Below, piece after piece: positions 12,514 to 21,732 of a stretch of 64,000 nucleotides of DNA. Position 1 is the first letter of the stretch, and every line of letters starts with the position of its first letter. Under the pieces are notes generated by a model. The model saw nothing but the letters and a program-made list of their open reading frames with translations, was not told where the DNA came from and did not search any database. The stretch lies in the NCBI RefSeq assembly GCF_905171775.1, contig NC_053489.1, forward strand, positions 142,318,142 through 142,382,141. Direction: 5' to 3'. The position numbers and the translations under genes are program-made. The stretch comes from Rana temporaria. Its lineage: Eukaryota > Chordata > Amphibia > Anura > Ranidae.

Positions 12514-12702
12514 CATGAAAAAAGGTAAAAACCCATTGGAATGGGACTTTGTAAGTGACTAGAAACAGGAGTATGTATATATAAAAATATAATTTTTTAA
12601 AGTATCATAGATACTTTAATAAATTATATTTTTATATATACATACTCCTGTTTCAAGTCACTTACAAAGTCCTATTCTGAGGGGGTTTTGCCCTTTTTTC
12701 AT
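12514..12702. mobile_element. Palindromic MITE, about 190 bp
   Basis: The two halves are near-perfect reverse complements: ACTTTGTAAGTGACT is answered by AGTCACTTACAAAGT, with an AT-rich centre around 12608. The outer ends are CATGAAAAAAGG and CCTTTTTTCAT. It lies directly beside the hAT-like element and next to Tc1-like sequence. The superfamily is unknown. Confidence 0.75.
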
Positions 12703-12930
12703 ATTGTTTGATGTTGAGGCCAAATAATTAAATTTTAGTCTCCTCTGACTAGCTTAAACACACCTTGAAGATTCTGAGGCCACATGGAAAAAGGTGTTGT
12801 GGACAGATGAGACTAAAGTTGAATTATTTGGCCTCAACACCAAATGATATGTCTGGCGGAAATCCAATACAGATCACCATTCAATTAACATCACTCCTAC
12901 AGTAAAGCATGGAGGTGGTAATATCCTGTG
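12703..12930 (+). pseudogene. Tc1-like transposase remnant, rearranged
   Basis: On the plus strand, 12751-12930 reads as Tc1-type transposase: TDETKVELFGLNT, then YVWRKSNT and TPTVKHGGGNIL. This is the same region as the minus-strand relic at 11086-11295, but in opposite orientation. The adjoining 12703-12750 is the same block in reverse orientation, so this stretch is itself a small inverted repeat. Stops and frameshifts show it is inactive. It may come from the same original element after an internal inversion, or from a second copy. Confidence 0.75.
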
Positions 12931-13325
12931 TTAGTGTTATATCTTTCATTTGAATGGTATAAATACAGCATGATAAAACAAAAACTGTGTTTGTCTTAAT
13001 TTCAGGCTACAAAAGGGGGTTATTATTTTCTATACCCACTGTATATTTGTGATGCAGAAATACAGATATATGTTTGTCAAGATCTAGCCATGAATGTGAA
13101 GATGACTGAGCCTTGTACTTGACAATCCCTTGTATTTTTTGGAATAAAGAGGAAATAGCTTTGAGTGTGCAGTAGAGATGGATCGATTCTGCTACTGTCA
13201 TCTTTCTTACCAGCGCAAGTATTTTAAGTTTTTGTGGTGGTGACATCCATCAATTATTCTTTTTGGTGGCACCATGAGTAGTGTAACCAGTGTAAACTGG
13301 GATACCTATTATGCGGACAAACATA
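12931..13325. other. No recognised feature
   Basis: Spacer between the Tc1-like relic and the next MITE. No supported ORF or repeat boundary is visible. Confidence 0.5.
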
Positions 13326-14011
13326 GTACCGTATATACTCGAGTATAAGCCGACCCGAATATAAGCCGAGGTACCTAATTTTACCACAAAAAAAATGGGA
13401 AAACATATTGACTCGAGTATAAGCCTAGGGTGTCCATCTGCATGCCTCACTGTGCCTCACTTTGCCTCACTTAGTCCATGTGCATGCCTCACTGTGTCCA
13501 TGCCTCACTGTGTTCATGCCTCACTGTGCCCATGCCTCACTGTGCCCATGCCTCACTGTGCCCATGCCTCACTGTGCCCATGCCTCACTGTGTCCATGCC
13601 TCACTGTGTCCATGACTAGACTGACGTTTAACATGGGAGTCTATAGAAGGGGTGCCAGGCTTTGAAAAATCGGTGCTCCCCAGCCGTAGGTCTCCCAGAC
13701 AACAAACTTTGCACACTTGTAGAGGAAAAATGGGGCCGGTACCGGGTCCCCAAAATCACCGGAGAAATAACCGTTTAACATGGAAGTCTAGGGAAGGGGT
13801 TTGAAAAATCGGTGCTCCCCGGCCATAGGTCCCCACGGACAACAAACTCTGCAAACTTGTAGAGGAAGTGTGCCAAGTTTGGGGTCCAGGGGACCTATGG
13901 CAGGTTGGTACCGGGTCCCCAAAAAAGTGACTTGAGTATAAGCCGTGGGGGGCATTTTCAGCACAAAAATAGTGCTTAAAAACTCGGCTTATACTCGAGT
14001 ACATAAGGTAC
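13326..14011. mobile_element. MITE with CTCGAGTATAAGCC inverted ends
   Basis: The left end contains TATACTCGAGTATAAGCC. The right end is its inverted counterpart, GGCTTATACTCGAGTA, and both terminate in GTACC/GGTAC. The TIR is about 28 bp with a few mismatches. The interior holds the 13437-13616 minisatellite and two diverged direct copies of a segment reading AAAATCGGTGCTCCCC. No transposase is encoded. The superfamily is uncertain. Confidence 0.8.
13437..13616 (+). repeat. 16-bp minisatellite
   Basis: About ten units of CCATGCCTCACTGTGC and close variants, regular in the right half and degenerate on the left. It lies inside the MITE at 13326-14011. The reading frames through it are repeat translation only. 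Confidence 0.92.
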
Positions 14012-15240
14012 TTATGCAGTCAAGACCTAATTTTCCCTCAGATAATATTACAAAGTCTTTATAAGTCTGACAGTAAAAATAGTTTGCTCACTCCTGTTTT
14101 CCACAGGGTTTTTTTTTTACCAAAGCAAGCCTCATTTGTTTCTCAAACAAGTGTAAACAGTTGCCTGTGCAAATTGGCTGTCAGCTTTTCAAAAAGAAAC
14201 AGTATTTAGGTTTTTAGCACTTCTTCTAATTATTTTATCCACAAAAGATGAGCCTTTACTATAAAGAGTTTAAAAATAATCTATGTTGGTATAAAGAATA
14301 GCAAAGAACACTGAGTTTGTGTATAGAGTGTCAGCTCCTGGAACTTAAACAGCAATGCATTGCATCAAAACAAACATCTATTTTTTCTCTCCACGAATGA
14401 GGCGTTTAGAAATTAGAATGCTGAGTTTGGAAATGTGAAGCTTTACGGACTTAAAGAGTAACTCCACTTTTGTTGATCAACATACATTGTGGGGATTTTA
14501 ACAAACTTTGTTGCAGACTTACCTTTTGTTGCTCTAAAGGAAAAGCTGTTTGTTTGTGTCAATGTGCACAGTGAATGTGAATGGGGGTGATTGTTTCATT
14601 ATTAATCAGCTGATAGTCTTGCACAGAGCTTTTTTTCTCAGAAAATAGGTGCAGGAACTCAACCACGACCCGTTTAGATTTCACAAACAGTAGAAGGGTC
14701 TTAAAGGGGCATTAAATACCAGGATTGCATTACATAGAGTGCAGAGTTTAGGGGGTTACACACAGAGTGCAGAGCTGTCACTTGTAAACACAGAAAGCAG
14801 ACTTCTGTGTTTACAAGTGATTGTGGTCAGCAGGCACCAAAGGGTCTGAGCCAGAGGTGGTGGAACTGAGTTCCCCCAAGTTCCCCCTGAAAAAAAAGCC
14901 CTGGTCTTGCAGGGTTCTAATGACGAAACTTGCAGCGTCTGAATTCCTGTAGACGTGATTAACCCCTTGCTGACTACCCCCCACATACTGTAGGGCTGTG
15001 GCTCTTGTGCACATAATCACATACAGGTACTTTACTTCTGGGTCTGGGCTGCTGGAGACCCGCTCCTGCTGTGATTGAACACAGTAGGACCCAATCAGCA
15101 AGATCATTCCTGAGAGAGGCAGAACGGTAGTTAACAAGACAGATCGCTGTTCTGTTAGTAGGGAACATAGAGATCCTGTGTTTCTGCTAAGCAGGAACAT
15201 GGATCTCTGTCCTCCCACAGTTAAAGAACCCCAACACAGT
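14012..15240. other. Non-coding interspersed sequence with one strong hairpin
   Basis: No gene is supported. A perfect stem occurs at 14778-14820: CACTTGTAAACACAGAA pairs with TTCTGTGTTTACAAGTG around a short loop. TTAAAGAGTAACTCC at 14456 looks like the start of a TTAA-flanked MITE, but I could not find its other end. Confidence 0.45.
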
Positions 15241-15790
15241 TAGGAAGCAAACCCTAGGGACACATTTAACCCTTTGATCGTCCCTGAAGTTAACCCCTTC
15301 ACTGTCATTAGTACAGTGACAGTGTATATTTTTTACCACTGATCACTGTATTAGTATCACTGGTCCCCAAAAAAGTGTCAAAAGTGCCACTCAGTGTCCA
15401 ATTTGTCTGCCGCAATGTCACAGTCCTGCTATAGGTCGCTGATCAACACCATTACTCCCATAGTTTGTAGCTGCTATAACTTTTGTGCAAACCAATCAAT
15501 ATACGCTTGTTGGGATTTTTTACCAAAAATATGTAGCAGAATACATATTGGCCTAAACTGATGAAGAAATTAGATGTTTTACATTTTTTTATTGGATGTG
15601 TTTTATAGCAGAAAGAAAAACATATTGTTTTTTTTTTCAAAATTGTCTGTTTTTGTTTTTTTGTTTATATTTTAAAAAATAAAAACCGCGGGGTGATCAA
15701 ATACCATCAAAAGAAAGCTCTATTTGTGGGGAAAAGGGAACATCAATTTTATTTGGGTACAGTGTCGCACGACCGCGCAATTGTCAGTTA
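15241..15790. repeat. Probable ranid interspersed repeat
   Basis: This stretch reads like a dispersed repeat common in true-frog genomes. It includes CACTGATCACTGTATTAG, AGCAGAATACATATTGG and GTCGCACGACCGCGCAATTG. It has no ORF. The call rests on recognition and was not checked by a search. Confidence 0.4.
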
Positions 15791-16658
15791 AAATAATGCA
15801 GTGCTGTATTGCAAAAAATGGCCTAGTCATAATGGGGGCGGTGAAACTTTTGGAGCTGAAATGGTAAATTTTTAGGAAGTATCTTCTCAAAAATGCAATT
15901 TGTGTTGCAGAGGATGCCTAATATCTGACTTGTATTTTAGTGCAGACTTCTGGGAAAATCAGTAAGCCAATCACACAAGCAGGTACTTACATTTATATAG
16001 GGGGGGGGTGCACTCCGTACACCAACTGTGTACAGAACGCCTCTAGGTTGCCATATTGCTTTTAAATCAGTATTAAGCCCAAAATCAAAACGTTTATCAT
16101 TTTGAAACTTAAGAATTATTAGATGTGATAGCTGTATTCATTTTCTTTTTTTAGGCTTAATTTCTTCGGTTTTCATATGGTGATCTGACCTGTAAGTATG
16201 CTGTTTTTCAAAAGAACAAGCGCTCTTGCTAGATGTATCAGTTACAGAGATGAGACAAACTATTCAACACTGGCAAGAGTGTTTACAACGATCAGCATTT
16301 ATTTATTTGTTTATGTAAAACCTTTATCCCAAAAGAAAAAAAAATGTTGCTGACACTGTTGGAGTTTGAATTCAATTTGTTAGTGTATTTAAATCTGCTG
16401 GAATACCTATCACTCAACCTCAGAAGACTGACAATGCTGCTGTCCAAAGGTGACCCATGTGCTCTTTCATCCAGAGTGGGGACACTTTAAAACAGGAGAT
16501 GTTTACTGGCCAGATCTCCAGGTGAAAACAGAGGTGGAAAAAAGCCTAAGAAAAGAAAACAAATGCAGCCACCACATCTAACGATTGGTAAGCTGCAATA
16601 TATTACATTTTTGTAAACCAACACAGTTGCAAATCACTGCGCGCAAAAGGTTGTGACA
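15791..16658. other. No recognised feature
   Basis: AT-rich sequence with a short G run near 15999. I found no gene and no clear transposon ends. Confidence 0.45.
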
Positions 16659-16732
16659 ATAGATCATTTTTATTATATAGACAATATACAATTACTAAAG
16701 GATATTCGGGCAAAAACAGCCCTGTGGTTACA

Positions 16733-19372
16733 GATCACCATGCAATAAAATTCAAAATCACTACAAACGCTCCCTTAAAAAAACAAATAAACCCATTGAC
16801 AACACACTGGACAAGATCTCAGAAGAAGCTCCACTCGGAACACTTTAAAACTACATTATGCAACAAAATAAAACAATTGAACAACATCAAACAGCAACGG
16901 AAACACTCAACTCCATCAACAAGGCTCTACTACAGACAGCTGACATAGTAGCTCCAAAACGCAGAACGCTCATCCGGAAAAACAACTCCAGTTGCTTTAA
17001 CAACGAGCTCATGTTGTTGAAGCAAGAGTGCAGAAGAGCAGAAGCAGCCTGGAGACGAAGCTCAACAGAGGAAAACCACACTAATTACAAGTTAATAACT
17101 AAGAAATATCACAAAGAAATCTTTAAAGCAAAAAAATATAATTTTTCTAATATCATCGCAAAAGCTCTGAACCCCCCCCCCCCCCCGCAAATGCTTTAAA
17201 TTAGTCGCTCAGTCCATGAACCCAGCCTGCCTAGAGGCTCTGAATTTTGAATCACAAGAGTTTTGCAACGAATTATCGGATCATTTCATTAACAAAATTG
17301 AAAAAATTATTCAGCAAAATAGAACCTCCACTGTTTAAATCAAAAAGCCAATATCCACATAAATATGCCGCAATCAACTAAATTCGCATTAAAGCCTATC
17401 TCCATCGACACCACCAAAAATATCATCAGTACTCTGCGAGAGAGAGACAGCACAGCGCCTAATGATATCATCCCCACTAAACTGTTGAAAGAATGTGCCG
17501 ATATTGTGGCACCGGCTATTTGGCACCTCATAAACCAATCATTTAAAGGGGTTGTAAAGACAAAAATATTTTCCTCTTAAATTAAAGTCTGACAGTAGCT
17601 GATAAAGTAAAAAGTAATGTTTTGCATTATAACTAGTTTGATTCCTGTTGAAATCGAGCTGTTTTATTCACCTCCGTCACTCCTGAATCATTTTTCTCAC
17701 GGACTTCCTGGTTTGCGGTGCGCATTCATTCTTGCTACATCACGGCCTAATGGGAACTACAGTTCCCATTAGGCTTAGCCTCCATGCCTGTGAGGGATAA
17801 GAGAGCATCTTCACGCAGGGCTGTAGTCATAGGGAGGGGGTGAGCACATTCTGCTTTCCACCATGCAAAACGGCTCAGGTGCTGGTGGAAAGCAAGAAGA
17901 GGAGAGACAGGAAATGGCATGTTCAAACCTGGATTACTGTATTTTGGAGGTCAAAAGGAAAAACGAGGTAAGTGATATTTAAATGCTCTAGCTTACAGCA
18001 ATCAATTGATCTAATAAAAAAACAAACCTTTAGTGTTCCTTTAAGGAAGGCATGGTGCCGACCTTGCTGAAACAAGGCATAATCAAACCAATTTAAAAAA
18101 AAACACCCTTGACCCAAACCATCGTCGACCCATAACAGGCCTAAACATTTTCTCCAAGGTAATGGAGAAAGCAGTTGTACAACAGCTACAACATCATTTA
18201 GACACCCACAAACTACTGGATCCATTTCAATCGGGTTTTCGTCAGGGTCACGGGACAGAAACAGCACTTCTCAAAATATGGGTTGACGCTCTTGAAGCAG
18301 CAGATGAAGGAGAATCTTGTCTTCTGGTACTGTTGGACCTAAGCGCAGCTTTTGATAATGTAGACCATAAATTATTGCTGACTCACCTAGTTTAAGTAGC
18401 TAGAGTCACAGACTCGGATTTACCCTGGTTCTCCTCCTTTTTGGAAAACCGATCTCAAATAGTGAAACTAGGTCCTTTCACTTCTGAAAAACACACAGTG
18501 TCATGCGAAGTCCCTCAGGGATCCCCCTTGTCGCCCGTACTATTCATTATCTATCTCCGCCCTCTTTTCGAAATCATCAGTAACCAGAAGTTACTCTACC
18601 ACTCCTACACGGATGACACCAAACTCTACTTTCGCATCAGCAACAAAAAGGATCATTATCTCGGACTAGATAAATGCCTTACTTTGATAGAAAATTGAAC
18701 CGAAAGAGACTTTCCGCAACAACGTGGACACCCCCGCCCATTCTGGGACAAACCATCCTCCCTAGCACCAAAGTCAAAAGTCTTGGAGTTACTTTTGACT
18801 CCAACATGACAATGGATGCACAAATAAGTTCCGTAGTCAGCGGATCCCACCATCTGCTACGCCTGCTATGCAGACTCCTCCCCTTTATCCCGAAAGCAGA
18901 CACTGCAGTCGTGGTGGGAACAATAATCAACTCCAGACTCGACTATGCAAACGCCCTTTACAACGGACTCCCAAATTACCAAATCGCTCGTCTACAAGTC
19001 GTTCAAAATACGGCGGCACGACTTGTGACTGGGAAAAAACCCTGGGAATCAATCTCGCCCTCCCTGAGATCCCTTCACTGGTTGCCAGTAACAAACAGAA
19101 TTACGTTTAAGGCACTTTGTCTGATGCATAAGTGTGTTCAAGGAAGTGCCCCCCAATATCTATGCGAAAAATTTAAAAGCCACAACCCCCATCGCATTCT
19201 CCGTTCCACTAACCAAAAACTACTCCAGATACCCAAGGCCAGATACAAGTCCAAAGGAGAACGAAGATTTGCAGTCAAAGGACTTAGACTGTGGAACGCA
19301 CTACCAACCGATATCCGAATGGAAGTGAATCACCAGGCCTTCAGGAATAAACTCAAAACCCATCTATTCTGA
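16733..19372 (+). pseudogene. L2/CR1-type LINE reverse transcriptase, degraded
   Basis: This is the polymerase gene of a non-LTR retrotransposon, broken by frameshifts and stops. The order is as in the family. An N-terminal linker reads from 16733 (VTDHHAIKF). An RT entry region at 17365-17530 reads STLRERDSTAPNDIIPTKLL. RT at 18162-18395 includes DPFQSGFRQGHGTETALL and LVLLDLSAAFDNVDH. At 18441-18698 it includes VPQGSPLSPVLFIIYL and YTDDTKLYF, the YxDD-type active site. The C-terminal L2 domain at 18674-19372 includes HWLPVTNRITFKAL and ends KLKTHLF. A TTAA-flanked MITE splits it at 17547-18040. No endonuclease remains. An intact copy would retrotranspose by target-primed reverse transcription. 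Confidence 0.9.
17547..18040. mobile_element. Kolobok/T2-like MITE at TTAA inside the L2 LINE
   Basis: The 494-bp insertion is flanked by TTAA at 17543-17546 and 18041-18044. Removing it and one TTAA restores the L2 reading NQSFKEGMVPTLLKQGI across the site, which confirms the boundaries. The ends, AGGGGTTGTAAAG and CTTTAGTGTTCCT, are weak inverted repeats. Inside is a palindrome at 17746-17773 built on CTAATGGGAACT. Family assignment follows from the TTAA target and AAAGG-type ends. Confidence 0.8.
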
Positions 19373-19667
19373 AGGCAAAGTACAGTAGGGAATGGATACC
19401 AAGTGCCCTGAGGCGATTCAGTTCGCATGTGCTGTGCTATATAAGTTTCTCACTCACTCACAATACAGAATATTGTAATCTGTATTGTAACCACAGGGCT
19501 GTTTTTGCCCGAATATTTTATAGTAATTTTATATTGTCTATGTAATAAAAAAAATTCTATTTTTTGATAATTTGATGTTTTTTGAAAAATAAAGTCTTAT
19601 TCATATTCAAAATTAACAGATGTACAATAATATTAACATTTGTACATGAAGTTTGGTATGTAAAGTG

Positions 19668-20198
19668 TAATGCCGCGTACACGCGACCGTTTTTAATGGT
19701 CTAGAAAAAATAATGTTTTTTTTTTCAACCTGAAAATAAAATACTCTAGCAAAGCGCAGTGACATACAATACGTACGACGGCACTATAAAGGGGAAGTAC
19801 CATTCAGATGGCGCCACCCTTGGGGCTGCTTTTTCTGATTTCGTGTTTGTAAAACTTTGGTGAGAGACGATGCGCGCTTTTCAGTCTGTTACAGCGTGAT
19901 AAATGTGCTATCTCCATTACGAAATCTAGTTTTACCAAAACGAGCGCTCCCGTCTCATAAATTGCTTCTGAGCATGTGAGTTTTTTTCACGTCATTAAAG
20001 CCCACACACAACCATTTTTTACGACATAAAAAAAAACAATGTTAAAAACGATGTGAAAATTTAGAGCATGTTCTAAATTTTTAATGCCCATTTTTTACGT
20101 CGTGAAAAATGCTCTGGAGCCCACACATAATCGTTTTTATTGACATTAAAAAAAAATTTAATTTTTTACATCCCGAAAAATGGTCGTGTGTACTTTAT
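19668..20198. mobile_element. Harbinger-like MITE, GCCGCGTACAC family
   Basis: It opens TAATGCCGCGTACACGCGAC and closes GGTCGTGTGTAC, the inverted partner, with a decayed last few bases. The interior holds several self-complementary A/T-rich blocks around ACGTCGTGAAAAATG. It belongs with the element at 35212-35608, whose ends are better preserved. It is non-coding. Confidence 0.7.
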
Positions 20199-21215
20199 AC
20201 TTTGTATAACTGAATTCAATAATAGAGTATTTTTAATAAGAGAAACAATACTTATGCACATCACGGTTTGGTATTGTACTTTCTGAATTCAGCGACGGTG
20301 CCGTGGGCGGTTCCTCAATTAAATAAAAATGTTCTAGCAACCAGTCGAACACTAGACCAAGTATTACAATTGAAAAATACTCTGAATTTGTATAAGTATA
20401 TCTTATAATTAACTGAAAAGGAAAAATAAGTGAGTTAGCCCCTAAAGAAGGTGCCCTTAAAAAGGGATAGAGTGATAATTTGATGTTGATCAATTTTTCT
20501 GTACCTCAAAACTCCATTCTTTCTGCCCTCTGGGTATTCTTTGTTCTATATAATTAGGAGGTGGTGCGTTTATAATATCACCAAGCTCCAATATTAACAT
20601 AACCTTTACTGAGCATGACTGTTGAGTACAGGCAGAGCTCCCTTGACTCTAACCCCCATTTGCAGTGAGGATGTTAGGATGTCTGTGAAAGTAGTCTCTT
20701 TGACATACCCCCTCTAGCTGACACACCACTCGAGCACTGCTCTTGACAAGTGCATAAGACCAGTGCTGTAAATCAACATGTATTATGCACTTGTCTCAAG
20801 CAGAGCAACATATTTGGACGATAATGGGAGGAGGAAGGAGTGAGCTGTCAACCACGCTATCCCTGGATGAAGTGGGACAAGATTAAAATGGTGCAACTTG
20901 TTATTTAACAGAGACAGTTGATAGAATATAAAATAGATAGATCAATAGATGATAGATAGACAGATAATTATACGCATACAGTCATGTGAAAAAGTAAACA
21001 TCCTATTTGACAAAGCAAACATTTGTTTTTCTATCAAACAGTACCTACAGATTAAGGTGAGAAAAAATCTATAAGTCCAATGGTGTACTCTGGAAAAAGT
21101 AAGTGAAGCCTAAAAAGCTGGTATAACCATTTAGCAGAAGTAAGAAGAAAGAAGAGTAAGGAGAAAAGCGCCACTGAGTAAACTGTGTTTTAATGTAACA
21201 TATAAAATAATCCAG
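20199..21215. other. Non-coding sequence left of the LTR element
   Basis: No gene is supported. The 20690-20900 stretch is a diverged direct relative of 25020-25240 (shared AGACCAGTG, TGTAAAT and TTGGAC blocks). Around 20970-21060 lies CATACAGTCATGTGAAAAAG, resembling the terminal repeat of the element that begins near 27745. A short GATA tract occurs at 20930-20970. Confidence 0.45.
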
Positions 21216-21220
21216 CACTT

Positions 21221-21732
21221 TGTCAGGGGATGCCCACGCAGGCATCCGAGTACTGAGTTACAGGTCAATGGGCTGCACTAATGGAAACAGGCACCAAGAT
21301 AGTGAAAAAATATATATGTTTATTAAGTTAAAGCACACGTGAAAAACAATCAATGAAAGCAAGCGTGACACAGCAACCAAAAACCACTAAGCAGGTAATG
21401 CAGGGATAAGACATAAGCAAGTCCGAGGTCCAAGCCAGGGGTCAAGGATAGGAGAGAGCAGCAAAGTCCAAAATACAAGCCGGGGTCAATAAGCGACAGG
21501 GTCCAGGGCAGGGAGCGAAGCAGGAACAGATGGGCAACAGCTAACAGGTCAGGCAGGGAACAGGCTGACAAACAAAATACTGAAGCCCTGAACTCCAGTT
21601 TAGGGCGGGCTTAAATACCTGTGCAAATCTGTATTGGGCGACACCTGCTGGAGGCCACCAGAACTGCACCCCTGTTACTGAAGAGAACAGTGCCACCAGC
21701 AGGTGACCAGAGTCATGACACAGATCATGACA
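21221..21732 (-). repeat. 3' LTR of the LTR element
   Basis: 512 bp. It differs from its partner near 21237 (G versus T) and near 21427 (G versus C). The long ORF runs into it and stops at 21675-21677. Confidence 0.93.

Larger units (their letters stand above)
16659..19561. mobile_element. Inverted-arm element enclosing an L2 LINE fragment
   Basis: The left arm, 16659-16731, and right arm, 19487-19561, are reverse complements over about 70 bp. The left arm has ATTCGGGCAAAAACAGCCCT and the right arm has AGGGCTGTTTTTGCCCGAAT. The L2 coding sequence begins right after the left arm (GTGGTTAC then AGATCACC) and its 3' region ends just before the right arm. The simplest reading is a MITE of this family with L2 inserted near its centre. 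No transposase is present. Confidence 0.7.
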
